From positions 1-64,000 of the forward strand of contig JAOTUU010000001.1 in the NCBI GenBank assembly GCA_029863705.1: a stretch of 64,000 nt of DNA, in the 5' to 3' direction. The notes under the pieces are model-generated. The model did not search any database, was not told where the DNA came from, and saw only the letters and a program-made list of their open reading frames with translations. This stretch comes from Gammaproteobacteria bacterium (GTDB taxonomy: Bacteria; Pseudomonadota; Gammaproteobacteria; Steroidobacterales; Woeseiaceae). The stretch's first letter is position 1, and every line of letters begins with the position of its first letter. Below, in pieces: positions 50,714 to 60,289 of the stretch. Both the position numbers and the translations under genes were made by a program.

Positions 50714-52132
50714 CTAGAGCGCCTTGAATACCTCGTCGAGAGTATCCTTCGCATCGCCAAACAGCATGCGCGAATTCTCTTTGAAGAACAGCGGGTTTTG
50801 CACGCCAGCGTAGCCCGTTGCCATGCTCCGTTTGAGAATGATTGTCATTTTGCCCTTCCAGCACTCGAGCACCGGCATGCCCGCAATCGGGCTGTCGGGG
50901 TCGGTCTGCGCTGACGGGTTCACGATGTCGTTCGCGCCAATAACCACAGACACATCGACTTTCGGAAAATCATCGTTGACTTCGTCCATCTCAAAAACGA
51001 TGTCATACGGAACCCTGGCTTCGGCCAGCAAAACGTTCATATGCCCTGGCATTCGACCAGCAACCGGGTGAATACCGAAACGCACGTTAATCTTCTTGTC
51101 ACGTAAGACCCGGGTAATTTCATGCACTGTGTGCTGCGCCTGGGCGACGGCCATGCCATATCCCGGAATAATCATAACCTCTTTGGCATCGGCAAGCAGA
51201 GCGGCTACTTCGTGCGCCTCAATGGCGACGACTTCGCCCTGATCCTCGCCAGTACTTGCAGCAACGGCGCCGCCGCCGGTACCAAACCCACCGGCGATTA
51301 CTGCGAGGAACTTGCGATTCATGGCGCGGCACATGATGTAACTCAGGATGGCGCCACTCGAACCAACGAGCGCACCCGTGACAATCAACAGGTCATTGCT
51401 GAGCATGAACCCGGTAGCCGCTGCGGCCCAGCCCGAGTAACTGTTCAACATCGAAACCACAACGGGCATGTCCGCACCGCCGATGGCCATCACCATGTGA
51501 ATGCCAAACAGCAATGCTATAGCGGTCATGATAATCAGGGGGTTCAGGCCGCCGCCTGCGGCAGACTGCATGACAAATTCACGGCCAAACCAGATGGCGG
51601 CTATCAGGAGCGCAAGGTTAAACCAGTGGCGCCCCGGCAGAGTCAGCGGCTTGCCACTCATCCGTCCGCTCAGCTTTCCAAACGCAATGATTGATCCCGA
51701 AAACGTCACAGCACCAATCAGGATGCCGAGATAGGTCTCGATGTCGTGAATCGTCAGGTCCACACCAATGAAGTGTTTGTCCGGATCCATAAAGCTGGCA
51801 AATCCAACGGCCACGGCAGCGAGGCCGACGAGGCTATGCAGCACCGCGACGAGCTCGGGCATCTGCGTCATTTGTACGCGGCGTGCCAGAATGATGCCGA
51901 TGGTGCCACCAATGAGCAGTGCAACAATCAGGAGGTCGTAGTTTTCCGTGATCCTGCCGAACACCGTTGCGAGCAACGCGATGGCCATACCGAAAATGCC
52001 GTACCAGTTTCCTCGCCGTGCCGTTTCCTGGTTGGACAGGCCGCCCAGGGCGAGAATGAACAAAACCGTAGCGATAATGTAAGAGACCGTTACCACTCCA
52101 TCGGGTAATACAAATAGTCCTTGTGTATTCAT
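50714..52132 (-). CDS. pntB: NAD(P) transhydrogenase subunit beta
   Basis: PntB is the membrane and NADPH-binding subunit of the proton-translocating transhydrogenase. The 472-residue protein has about nine membrane segments in the first 280 residues and a C-terminal dIII domain with [39 protein letters not shown] and [25 protein letters not shown] 52132 with GTGAGG seven bases upstream gives the family start; the longer frame is rejected. It follows pntA by seven bases. The enzyme uses the proton gradient to make NADPH from NADH. Confidence 0.97.
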   Translation of the reverse strand: MNTQGLFVLPDGVVTVSYIIATVLFILALGGLSNQETARRGNWYGIFGMAIALLATVFGRITENYDLLIVALLIGGTIGIILARRVQMTQMPELVAVLHSLVGLAAVAVGFASFMDPDKHFIGVDLTIHDIETYLGILIGAVTFSGSIIAFGKLSGRMSGKPLTLPGRHWFNLALLIAAIWFGREFVMQSAAGGGLNPLIIMTAIALLFGIHMVMAIGGADMPVVVSMLNSYSGWAAAATGFMLSNDLLIVTGALVGSSGAILSYIMCRAMNRKFLAVIAGGFGTGGGAVAASTGEDQGEVVAIEAHEVAALLADAKEVMIIPGYGMAVAQAQHTVHEITRVLRDKKINVRFGIHPVAGRMPGHMNVLLAEARVPYDIVFEMDEVNDDFPKVDVSVVIGANDIVNPSAQTDPDSPIAGMPVLECWKGKMTIILKRSMATGYAGVQNPLFFKENSRMLFGDAKDTLDEVFKAL

Positions 52133-52139
52133 AACGGCC

Positions 52140-53672
52140 TCACTTCCTGAACATTTCAAGCATGCGGCGCGTGACGGCGAAGCCGCCTGCGATGTTGATG
52201 CTTGTTATTAAGACTGTGGCCGTGGCGATCCACATGATCACCTTGTCCGCTGAGCTGATCTGCAACAGCGCACCGATAACGATGATGCTCGAGATCGCAT
52301 TTGTGACGCTCATCAGCGGCGTGTGCAATGCCGGGGAGACATTCCAGATCACCATATAGCCGACGAAGCAGGCCAGCACAAACACCGTGAAGTGGGCCAT
52401 GAACGACGGCGGCGCCACAGCACCAAGGCCGAGCAGCGCCACGACAGCAATAACAACCGCCGCTATCGGACCGAAAACGGAAGGTTTCTTCTTTACAACG
52501 ACAGGTGCGGGCTCCGGCTCGGCCTGTTTCGGCGCTGCCGACAGCGTCGGCGGCGGTGGCGGCCATGTCGTTTCACCGCCCGTACAAACGGTGGCGCCGC
52601 GAATGACCTCATCTTCCATGTCGACGACTATTTCGCCGTTCTTCTCCGGACAAAGCTCCGCCACCAGGTGGCGAAGGTTGGTCGCATACAGCTGGCTTGA
52701 TTGCGCGGCCAAACGGCTGGGCAGGTCTGTGTAGCCGATAATTGAAACGCCGTGTTTTACAACGACCTTGCCGGCTTCAGTCAGCTCGCAGTTGCCGCCG
52801 GTTTCCGCAGCGAGGTCAACAATGACGCTGCCATCTTTCATAAGGCCGACCATCTCGGCAGTAACCAGCAGTGGTGCCGGCCTGCCCGGAATCAGAGCTG
52901 TCGTTATGATGATGTCGACTTCCTTGGCTTGTTCTGCGAACAGGGCCATCTCTGCCTTGATGAATTCGTCGCTCATCACCTTGGCGTAGCCGCCTTCACC
53001 CGAGCCGTCTTCATCTTCAAATTCAAGCATGAGGAAGTCGGCATCCATACTCTCGACCTGCTCTTTAACTTCCGGTCGTGTATCGAAGGCACGCACGATT
53101 GCGCCCATGCTTCTCGCCGAACCAATGGCGGACAATCCCGCCACACCGGCACCGATAACCAGTACTTTTGCTGGCGGGATGTTGCCGGCCGCCGTTATCT
53201 GGCCGGTGAAGAAGCGACCGAAATGCTGTGCAGCTTCTACGATGGCGCGATAACCCGCGATATTTGCCATGGAGCTCAGCGCATCCATTTTCTGCGCGCG
53301 CGAAATCCGCGGCACACTGTCCATCGACATGGCCGTGCCACCAGTTCTGGTCAACTGCTCGAGCAGCTCAGGGTTTTGGCCTGGCCCGAGAAAACAGATA
53401 AGCGTCTGATCAGGTCGCAGCAAAGACTCTTCGCCACCCTCGGGCGCACGGACTTTCAGGATCAGGTCCGCATGCGACCAGACGTCTTTGGCTGACGCCA
53501 GAACCTCGCACCCGGCAGCTTCGTAGGCTTCGTTCGAGATGCTCGCCCCAACGCCGGCGTCTTTTTCGACGGCAACACTAAACCCTAGCTTGATTAGTTG
53601 AGAAACAACATCAGGCGTCGTTGCAACACGTTGCTCGCCCTCGTGGATCTCTCTCGGTACACCGATTTTCAT
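52140..53672 (-). CDS. pntA: NAD(P) transhydrogenase subunit alpha
   Basis: PntA holds the NAD(H)-binding domain and the first membrane helices. The 510-residue protein begins [20 protein letters not shown], has [17 protein letters not shown]-type NAD domain segments (about 1-375) with [22 protein letters not shown], a proline-rich linker near 378-400, and four membrane helices at about 400-505. Both parts are fused as in E. coli, not split into PntAa and PntAb. It is the first gene of pntAB. The 142-base gap upstream shows no other gene and should hold the promoter. Confidence 0.97.
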   Translation of the reverse strand: MKIGVPREIHEGEQRVATTPDVVSQLIKLGFSVAVEKDAGVGASISNEAYEAAGCEVLASAKDVWSHADLILKVRAPEGGEESLLRPDQTLICFLGPGQNPELLEQLTRTGGTAMSMDSVPRISRAQKMDALSSMANIAGYRAIVEAAQHFGRFFTGQITAAGNIPPAKVLVIGAGVAGLSAIGSARSMGAIVRAFDTRPEVKEQVESMDADFLMLEFEDEDGSGEGGYAKVMSDEFIKAEMALFAEQAKEVDIIITTALIPGRPAPLLVTAEMVGLMKDGSVIVDLAAETGGNCELTEAGKVVVKHGVSIIGYTDLPSRLAAQSSQLYATNLRHLVAELCPEKNGEIVVDMEDEVIRGATVCTGGETTWPPPPPTLSAAPKQAEPEPAPVVVKKKPSVFGPIAAVVIAVVALLGLGAVAPPSFMAHFTVFVLACFVGYMVIWNVSPALHTPLMSVTNAISSIIVIGALLQISSADKVIMWIATATVLITSINIAGGFAVTRRMLEMFRK

Positions 53673-53814
53673 TCACAGACCTCCAAAGAAATGCCGCAAC
53701 TCGCCAGAAGAACCACAGGAATAACGTCCCTTTGGCGGCGACGGGCGTACTCTACCAACATTGAAGGTCTACGCACAGATTAGAAGTGCGTCGGAAACTA
53801 CATAGAAAGCAGCG

Positions 53815-54291
53815 CTAGTCGCGAGCTGCTGGTTTCGGCCGCCTGTCCGTCATGCGCTTTCGAAGACGATCGCGCTGCGCGGGCGTCATGCTCCGAAACT
53901 TGTCATGTAGCCGCTTGCGGCGTTCATTTTGCAACTGGCGGAAGCGAACATAGTTGTCCTGAATTCGCCGCCTCTCAGCCGGCGACATGTCTCTGTACAT
54001 CCTGTAACGGTCACGGACCGCTTGCTGGCGAGCGGGCGGCAAATCACGCCATTGCCTGAAACGACCTTGTGCTGCGCCACGTTGCTCCGGCGTCATGGCT
54101 GCCCATCGACTCGCACCATTCGACAAACGCTGTTGACGATCGGCGGCAAAGCCCTCCCAGTCGCTCTCGAAGCTTTGCAGCACTTGCCGCTGCTCCTGGG
54201 ACAGATCTTCCCAGGCAACGCCCTTTTCGTCTGCCGCGGCCAAACCAGCCAGCATCAGTACAAGCACCGCCAAAACAATCTTAGCTTTCAT
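53815..54291 (-). CDS. DUF3106 domain protein
   Basis: The 158-residue protein has a signal peptide (KIVLAVLVLMLAGLAAA) and a basic periplasmic part made of DUF3106 repeats: LSQEQRQVLQSF, MTPEQRGAAQGRFRQW, LPPARQQAVRDRYRMY, MSPAERRRIQDNY and MTPAQRDRLRKRM, each about 20-25 residues apart. These helical repeats recall CpxP/Spy-like helical envelope proteins, though no LTxxQ zinc or chaperone motif is exact. ATG 54291 overlaps the preceding small gene by 11 bases. It is the last gene of the sigma-factor operon. Confidence 0.88.
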   Translation of the reverse strand: MKAKIVLAVLVLMLAGLAAADEKGVAWEDLSQEQRQVLQSFESDWEGFAADRQQRLSNGASRWAAMTPEQRGAAQGRFRQWRDLPPARQQAVRDRYRMYRDMSPAERRRIQDNYVRFRQLQNERRKRLHDKFRSMTPAQRDRLRKRMTDRRPKPAARD

Positions 54292-54511
54292 CTTCTTTCT
54301 CCATCGATTCTTCGCCATCCGGCACGGGATCGACCCGCTCTTCATTTTCCGTTGTCACCGGCGCATCGAACATCAACCAGTCTTCGTCCGACTCTTCCCA
54401 CAATCCCAAATACTCCAAAAAATCCTCGTCCGGCATCTCGTCGTCTGCGCCCTGCACCAAACCACCAAATAGCAGCAGCGCGCCCAGTAGAACAGGCTTG
54501 CTAGCCGACAT
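54281..54511 (-). CDS. small acidic exported protein
   Basis: The 76-residue protein has a signal-like hydrophobic segment (VLLGALLLFGGLVQG) and then an extremely acidic tail rich in D and E (EMPDEDFLEYLGLWEESDED onward). It overlaps its neighbours on both sides by 11 bases, which shows it is translated with them. I recognise no domain. Its opposite charge to the basic DUF3106 protein encoded next suggests the two may bind each other, an inference only. Confidence 0.75.
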   Translation of the reverse strand: MSASKPVLLGALLLFGGLVQGADDEMPDEDFLEYLGLWEESDEDWLMFDAPVTTENEERVDPVPDGEESMEKEDES

Positions 54512-54890
54512 TACCGTTTACTTCCAGGTCGGATGCTTCAAGCCAATAGTAGAATTCGAGTTCTTCCAGCATGTCGAGGCTATCTTCCTCGAGCAGCATT
54601 TCAAAATCCGAGGCCGTGACCGGACCTTCAATCGCATCGACGCCGTCAGGCCCGCGCATCACCATGACCGCAAGCAGTGCAGCGGCCGCAATGCCTGTCG
54701 CTGGCACCCAGCGCAACCATGGGCTGGCCGAGCTCGCGCGTTGCAGTTCAGCAAGCGCCCGGTGTCTTCCCTGGTTCAAACGCGACAACGTTGCCGCGTC
54801 GAGGCTGTCAACGCTGTCATCGAAAAGCGCTTTTGCTTTTTCGACGATCTGATCGTTGTCTTTTTGTTTAGTGTCCATTGGCTCGTTCAT
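54501..54890 (-). CDS. DUF3619-like membrane protein, likely anti-sigma component
   Basis: The 129-residue protein has a cytoplasmic N-terminal helical part (about 1-58), one membrane helix (WVPATGIAAAALLAVMVM, about 61-78) and a short acidic outer part ending in EELEFYYWLEAS. This single-span layout directly after an ECF sigma gene is typical of anti-sigma or DUF3619 proteins. No zinc-binding HxxxCxxC motif is seen. It overlaps the sigma gene by four bases and the small acidic gene by 11. An in-frame ATG four codons later is an alternative start. Confidence 0.75.
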   Translation of the reverse strand: MNEPMDTKQKDNDQIVEKAKALFDDSVDSLDAATLSRLNQGRHRALAELQRASSASPWLRWVPATGIAAAALLAVMVMRGPDGVDAIEGPVTASDFEMLLEEDSLDMLEELEFYYWLEASDLEVNGNVG

Positions 54891-55495
54891 TGCCAGTGCT
54901 CTCCTAACGCATCCCGCAGCGAATGAATCGCGCGGGAATAATGCGTCTTAACGCTGCCGTCGCTGCAACCCATTGCGGTCGCTGTTGCGGCAACATCGAG
55001 ACCTTGAAATGTACGCAACATGAAGGCTTCGCGCTGCCTGTTTGGCAAATTCTGTACGGCAAGTTCCAATTGTTGCATCGCCTCACTCGTCTGCAGCTGT
55101 TCGTCCGGTGTCCGCCCCGCGGGATCCGGCGCATTGGCGGTAATGTCGTAGTCGTCGTCGCCAGTTTTTGCGCGTCCAAACCACACCATAACGCGGTTGC
55201 GAACTTTCTGGCGACGGTGCCAATCACGAATGCCATTTTGCAGGATCCTGAAGAAAAGCGGCGCCCACTCAGTACTTGGCCGGGTCGCATAATTTCTTGC
55301 CAACTTGATCATCGCTTCCTGGACAAGGTCGAGCGCATCGTCGCGATCACGAACAGCTATCTCAGCCATGCGCAACGCCCGCCGCTCTACCTCGGCCAGG
55401 AACTGATTGAGTTGCCGTTCTGCTTGCAGCGTCTTTGTCCCCGTCGAATGCTCGCGAGAGCAAGATACCGCAAAAACACCTGCGTGCGCGGTCAT
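54887..55495 (-). CDS. ECF-type RNA polymerase sigma factor
   Basis: The 202-residue protein has sigma region 2 (RDRDDALDLVQEAMIKLARNY, about 48-68, with the core-binding DALDLVQE) and region 4 (LPNRQREAFMLRTFQGLDVAATATAMGCSDGSVKTHYSRA, about 150-190) with a helix-turn-helix. Region 3 is absent, as in ECF factors. It heads a four-gene overlapping operon: sigma, DUF3619-like, acidic exported protein and DUF3106. This suggests an envelope signal that releases the sigma factor, with the operon as its target. The promoter should lie in the 190 bases before priA. Confidence 0.9.
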   Translation of the reverse strand: MTAHAGVFAVSCSREHSTGTKTLQAERQLNQFLAEVERRALRMAEIAVRDRDDALDLVQEAMIKLARNYATRPSTEWAPLFFRILQNGIRDWHRRQKVRNRVMVWFGRAKTGDDDYDITANAPDPAGRTPDEQLQTSEAMQQLELAVQNLPNRQREAFMLRTFQGLDVAATATAMGCSDGSVKTHYSRAIHSLRDALGEHWQ

Positions 55496-55685
55496 GTGAA
55501 GCGACTCCCTGTCAGCTTGCCGACAAAATCCATTACCAAGGTCCTCTTGACTCCGTCACGAGGTCAACTACCGTGTCTCCCTTGTTTAACGCCTCGCAAA
55601 CGACCCGGTTGACAGCTTACCGCCATGTTATTCGACCAACATTATGTCAAACCAGATGGGCTCTGCCATTGGGCCGGGGTGCCAG

Positions 55686-57893
55686 GTGACTAAGCCATTG
55701 ATTCTCAAGGTGGCTGTCAACGTGCCACTTTCACGGCAGTTCGACTATTTACCGGCCAAAGGTGCTGCCATCGCCAAACCGGGCTGCCGGGTTCTCGTGC
55801 CTTTCGGCCGGCGCAGGCAGGTCGGTGTCGTTCTCTCACATGCCAGCGAAACCGATGTTCCCGACGCCAAGATCCGCCGCTGCATCGCTGCGCTCGACGA
55901 GAACCCATTGTTCAGCGATGAGGATTTGTGGCTGCTTCGCTTCACCAGTGAGTATTACCACCACCCCATCGGCGAAGTCGTTGCCGCTGCTTTGCCGGCC
56001 ACTCTGCGGCAGGGCAAGGCACTTCACCCTACGCTGACTGTCGTTGCGATAAGCGATGCCGGTGAATCGGCAGATATCGAGTCGCTGGCCAAGCGCGCAC
56101 CACGGCAGGCTGAACTGCTGGAAATCCTGCACGATGCCGGCGGCAACGGACTGGAAGAGGACGCGTTAACAGAGCAAATACCAGCATGGCGTCGCGCCGG
56201 GAAGGCACTTTTCGAAAAGGGTCTCATTCATCGCTTTTCGACACGAGGGGATGAACCCGACTCACCTGATGTCTCCGCTGGACAGCCGGGGCCCACGCTG
56301 AATGTGCATCAAGAGCGCGCCCTGGATACGATTCGAAAAGCCGGTGGCTTCGGCGTATTCGTGCTCGACGGTGTCACCGGCAGTGGCAAAACAGAGGTCT
56401 ACTTGCAGCTGATGCGAGACATCATCGGCTCCGGCCAGCAAGTGCTCATTCTCGTGCCGGAGATCGGCCTCACACCGCAACTTGTTAGTCGCCTGCAAGA
56501 CCGGCTTGGCATCGTTCCATCGGTCCTGCATTCGGGTCTCGGTGACGCGGAACGATTGCAGGCCTGGCGCAAAGCCCGCGCCGGCAGCGCTCAACTCGTC
56601 GTCGGTACTCGTTCGGCCATTTTTGCGCCGATGCCAAAGCTCGGTCTGATTGTCGTGGACGAGGAGCACGATCATTCGTTCAAGCAACAGGAAGGGCTGC
56701 GTTATTCGGCGCGTGACCTCGCCATCGCTCGTGCAAAGCAGCGAGATGTTGCCGTTGTGCTGGGCTCCGCCACCCCGACACTTGAATTGTTACAGCACTG
56801 CCGCAGCGACAACTACACACGCATCGAACTTCCCGAGCGAGCGGGTGGCGCCCGGCCGCCGGCGTTCAAGCTGGTAGACCTGAACCGGGCGCCCGCCGTC
56901 GACGGCATTAGCGAACCACTTGCTGCAACTATCGATGAGCACCTGCAGGCTGGTGGGCAGGTGTTAATGTTTCTCAATCGACGCGGATTCGCTCCGACAC
57001 TGATTTGCTCCAGTTGCTCTCACGTGACCGAGTGCACGCGCTGTGATTCACGGATGACTGTGCACGCGCGAGACCGGCAACTGCGGTGTCACCATTGCGG
57101 CTCCTTTCGCCCGCTTGAAATGACATGCGCAAGCTGTGGTGCCGAGGTCAAACCACTTGGCGAAGGAACGCAGCGGCTCGAGGAGGCGCTGCAAAAACGA
57201 TTTCCGCAGCATCGCATCCAGCGCATCGATAGCGACACGACGCAACGCAAGGGAACGATGGACGCGGCACTTGCAATGGCAGAACAGGGGGTTGCAGACA
57301 TACTCGTTGGCACGCAGATGCTATCCAAAGGACACCACTTCCCGAAACTGACGCTCGTCGGGATTATCAACGCAGACCAGGGTTTGTTTGGAACCGACTT
57401 TCGTTCCAGTGAACGGCTTGCCCAGTCCGTCATCCAGGTCGCAGGTCGCGCAGGCCGCGAGAGCCGGCAAGGCGATGTCGTGATTCAGACGGCGTTCCCG
57501 GACAATCCATTTTGGCAGTGCCTCATTGAGGGTGGTTACAGCCAGGTGTCGGCGGAAGCCCTTGTCGAGCGAGAAGCCACGCGTTGGCCACCCTTTACGC
57601 GACTTGCACTTATCCGCTCGGCTGCGCACAAACAGCGAGATGCACATGCCTTTCTCGACATAGCGCGACAGCTGATCCAGGAGGGCGCAGCCGAACATTT
57701 GCGCGTACTCGGTCCTGTCGATGCACCAATGGCGCGCCGGGCTGGTCGCTACCGTGCACAGTTGTTGCTGCAGAGCTCGGATCGCAAGGCGCTGCACACC
57801 GTGCTAGGCCAGATTCGCCCGATACTCGAGACAGAGCCGATTGCCCGCCGGGTTCGCTGGTCGATAGACGTTGACCCGATCGAATTGTTTTAG
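55686..57893 (+). CDS. priA: primosomal protein N' (PriA helicase)
   Basis: PriA restarts stalled replication forks. From GTG 55686 the protein has 735 residues and begins MTKPLILKVAVNVPLSRQFDYL, close to the family start; ATG 55644 would add 14 residues without similarity. The 3' DNA-binding domain lies at 1-110, Walker A GVTGSGKTEVYLQ near 233-245, DEEH box VVDEEHDHSFKQQ, the eight zinc-binding cysteines in CSSCSHVTECTRCDSRM and CHHCGS with CASCGAE, and the helicase C motifs GTQMLSKGHHFPKLTLV and QVAGRAGRESRQG. It is divergent from the sigma operon. Confidence 0.96.
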   Translation: MTKPLILKVAVNVPLSRQFDYLPAKGAAIAKPGCRVLVPFGRRRQVGVVLSHASETDVPDAKIRRCIAALDENPLFSDEDLWLLRFTSEYYHHPIGEVVAAALPATLRQGKALHPTLTVVAISDAGESADIESLAKRAPRQAELLEILHDAGGNGLEEDALTEQIPAWRRAGKALFEKGLIHRFSTRGDEPDSPDVSAGQPGPTLNVHQERALDTIRKAGGFGVFVLDGVTGSGKTEVYLQLMRDIIGSGQQVLILVPEIGLTPQLVSRLQDRLGIVPSVLHSGLGDAERLQAWRKARAGSAQLVVGTRSAIFAPMPKLGLIVVDEEHDHSFKQQEGLRYSARDLAIARAKQRDVAVVLGSATPTLELLQHCRSDNYTRIELPERAGGARPPAFKLVDLNRAPAVDGISEPLAATIDEHLQAGGQVLMFLNRRGFAPTLICSSCSHVTECTRCDSRMTVHARDRQLRCHHCGSFRPLEMTCASCGAEVKPLGEGTQRLEEALQKRFPQHRIQRIDSDTTQRKGTMDAALAMAEQGVADILVGTQMLSKGHHFPKLTLVGIINADQGLFGTDFRSSERLAQSVIQVAGRAGRESRQGDVVIQTAFPDNPFWQCLIEGGYSQVSAEALVEREATRWPPFTRLALIRSAAHKQRDAHAFLDIARQLIQEGAAEHLRVLGPVDAPMARRAGRYRAQLLLQSSDRKALHTVLGQIRPILETEPIARRVRWSIDVDPIELF

Positions 57894-57953
57894 GCCATAT
57901 GCGCAGAATTCCCTGTAGAATTGCGGCTCGCAAATTCTGACCACCCCTGAAAA

Positions 57954-59693
57954 ATGAAGTCCATAGTCGCGCAACACCTTCAAGACGCCCTGACAAACAT
58001 GCCGGAGCTGGCGGATGCCGTCGGTGACCTCTCGATTGACGGCACCGTGGAACGAACGCGTGATGCGTTGCATGGTGATTTTGCGAGCAACATTGCCATG
58101 CGACTCGCCAAGCCGGCCGGTAAGAACCCGCGTGACCTTGCGGCGATGCTTGTTGAACAAATTGGCGGCAGCGACCAGATCGACAAAATCGACATAGCAG
58201 GTCCGGGCTTCATCAACTTTCATTTGAGCGCTGCCGCGTTCCACGCTGAAATCCTGTCGATACTCTCCAAAGGCAGCGACTACGGACGCCAGGCCCATAA
58301 AGAAAAGCCGCGAATCCTGCTGGAGTTCGTTTCTGCTAACCCGACCGGGCCGTTGCACGTCGGGCATGGGCGACATGCCGCGTTCGGCGCAACCGTTGGC
58401 AACTTGCTGCAAGCCGCTGGCTACACCGTGAGTCGTGAATACTACGTCAATGATGCGGGCCGGCAGATGGACATTCTGGGTGCCAGCGTCTGGTTGCGAT
58501 GGCTTGAGTCGAAGGGCACGCTCATCCCGTTTCCAGAGGCAGGCTACCGCGGCGATTATATTCGTGACATCGCCGGCGAAATCGATACCACCGGCATTGA
58601 ACCTGTCGGCGCTGAAGAGTTGCTTGACGTCATTCCTGACGGTGACAAAGAAATGGTCATCGAGGCACTCATCACCAAGGCGAAATCCACACTTGGTGCG
58701 GCCGATTTCGATCGCATTCGCCAACAGTCACTCGAGTCTATTCGCGCTGACATCGAGGATGACCTGGCCGAGTTCGGCGTAACGTTCGACTGCTGGTTTT
58801 CCGAGCAAAGCCTGACAACAGGTCATCGTATCGATGACGCGCTCGCGATTCTTGAAGAACGTGGCATGTTGTACAAGAAAGACGGCGCCACGTGGTTTCG
58901 TGCTACAGACTTCGGTGACGAGAAAGACCGCGTCGTCATCCGCGAAAACGGCGCGAAAACCTACTTTGCCTCGGACATCGCCTATCACTTCGACAAACGC
59001 GAACGCGGCTTTGACTTGTTGATCGATATTCTCGGCTCAGACCACCATGGCTACGTGGCGCGCGTTCGCGCCGGGCTTGACGCGATGGGGTACAGGGCTG
59101 CCGATCTCGAAGTCCCGTTAATGCAATTCGTAGCGCTTTATCGCGACGGCAAGAAAATGCAAATGTCGACGCGCTCTGGCGAGTTCGACACTTTGCGGCA
59201 ACTTCGGGCGGAGGTCGGCAACGATGCCGCCCGGTTCTTCTACGTGTCTCGATCCAACGACCAACACCTCGACTTCGACCTCGATGTCGCGAAGTCCGAG
59301 TCCAACGACAATCCGGTCTACTACATCCAATACGCACACGCGCGTATCGCCAGCGTTTATCGGCAACTCGCCGAACGTTCGCTGGCATGGGATGCCGCCC
59401 AGGGACGCGCCAATCTTGTCTTGTTGACTGAGCCGCAGGAGAAAACGCTGGCCACAACATTGAGCCGCTATCCGGAGATCATCGAGCTCGCCGCAAACAA
59501 TCGAGCACCTCAGCATCTTGTGCATTATCTTCGCGACCTGGCCAATGATTTTCATACCTATTACAACGCGCACGCATTCATTGTCGATAACGCAAAGTTG
59601 CGTGATGCACGGCTAACCCTGATTGCCGCAGCGCGCACGGTTATCGCAAACGGTCTTGAACTCCTGGGCGTTTCGGCTCCGGAGACGATGTAG
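57954..59693 (+). CDS. argS: arginyl-tRNA synthetase
   Basis: ArgS charges tRNA-Arg. The 579-residue class I enzyme has the N-terminal additional domain (1-115), the HIGH-type motif HVGH at 135-138 in NPTGPLHVGHGRHAAFG, and the KMSKS region as KKMQMSTRSG near 400. The DALR anticodon-binding domain closes the protein (about 460-579, ending RTVIANGLELLGVSAPETM). The length matches E. coli. It follows priA by 60 bases and shares one base with the GTG start of the SPOR gene, as in many gammaproteobacteria. Confidence 0.97.
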   Translation: MKSIVAQHLQDALTNMPELADAVGDLSIDGTVERTRDALHGDFASNIAMRLAKPAGKNPRDLAAMLVEQIGGSDQIDKIDIAGPGFINFHLSAAAFHAEILSILSKGSDYGRQAHKEKPRILLEFVSANPTGPLHVGHGRHAAFGATVGNLLQAAGYTVSREYYVNDAGRQMDILGASVWLRWLESKGTLIPFPEAGYRGDYIRDIAGEIDTTGIEPVGAEELLDVIPDGDKEMVIEALITKAKSTLGAADFDRIRQQSLESIRADIEDDLAEFGVTFDCWFSEQSLTTGHRIDDALAILEERGMLYKKDGATWFRATDFGDEKDRVVIRENGAKTYFASDIAYHFDKRERGFDLLIDILGSDHHGYVARVRAGLDAMGYRAADLEVPLMQFVALYRDGKKMQMSTRSGEFDTLRQLRAEVGNDAARFFYVSRSNDQHLDFDLDVAKSESNDNPVYYIQYAHARIASVYRQLAERSLAWDAAQGRANLVLLTEPQEKTLATTLSRYPEIIELAANNRAPQHLVHYLRDLANDFHTYYNAHAFIVDNAKLRDARLTLIAAARTVIANGLELLGVSAPETM

Positions 59694-60289
59694 TGACGCA
59701 AAGACGCAAGAAACGTCGCCGCTCGAGCAAGACAAGCGATACGCAGCAATTCCCGGGCTGGCTGTGGATGCTGTTTGGACTCTCGCTGGGGCTCTCTGTC
59801 GCATTCGCAATTTATGTCAAAGACAATCCAAGCGACGACCCGTCCACGCCAAGGGCTCAACCACAACCCGCCAGCATGCAAGCCTCACTTGACGACAACA
59901 GTGAGGCGCCAGGCGACGCCGAATCCGAACGCGAACCCGAGAAGAAGGAGCGTCGCTTCACGTTCTACGAGTTGTTGCCTAACTTCGAGCTGACGATTCC
60001 GGAAAAACGGCCCGACGTTGAAGCCGATATTGCACCAGCCGCCGTCGTCGAACCCGGCGTCTACGTTTTACAGGCAGGGTCGTTTTCGACCAACGAGGAC
60101 GCGGATCGGCGGCGCGCCGAGCTTGCGTTGCAAGGCATCGAGTCTCATATTCAACGCGTCAAGATCAATGACAAAAACTACCACCGCGTTTACATCGGGC
60201 CGACCGACGACCTTGATAAACTCAACATGCTGCGCAGCCGTCTGCGCAGCGCAAAAATAGACGTATTTCGCATTCGGATCAGTGACTAG
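59693..60289 (+). CDS. SPOR domain protein (FtsN-like)
   Basis: The 198-residue protein has a short basic cytoplasmic tail (QRRKKRRRSSK), one membrane helix (about 22-43, WLWMLFGLSLGLSVAFAIYV), a polar charged linker, and a C-terminal SPOR domain at about 118-198 (GVYVLQAGSFSTNEDADRRR) that binds denuded glycan at the septum. This is the FtsN layout, and the argS-SPOR order is typical for FtsN-like genes. The start is GTG, overlapping the argS stop by one base. It overlaps the next gene by eight bases. Confidence 0.9.
   Translation: MTQRRKKRRRSSKTSDTQQFPGWLWMLFGLSLGLSVAFAIYVKDNPSDDPSTPRAQPQPASMQASLDDNSEAPGDAESEREPEKKERRFTFYELLPNFELTIPEKRPDVEADIAPAAVVEPGVYVLQAGSFSTNEDADRRRAELALQGIESHIQRVKINDKNYHRVYIGPTDDLDKLNMLRSRLRSAKIDVFRIRISD

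Noticed and set aside
52752-53495. 247-residue open frame antisense to pntA
   Set aside because: The opposite strand encodes a complete PntA; the frame has no ribosome binding site or recognisable motif.
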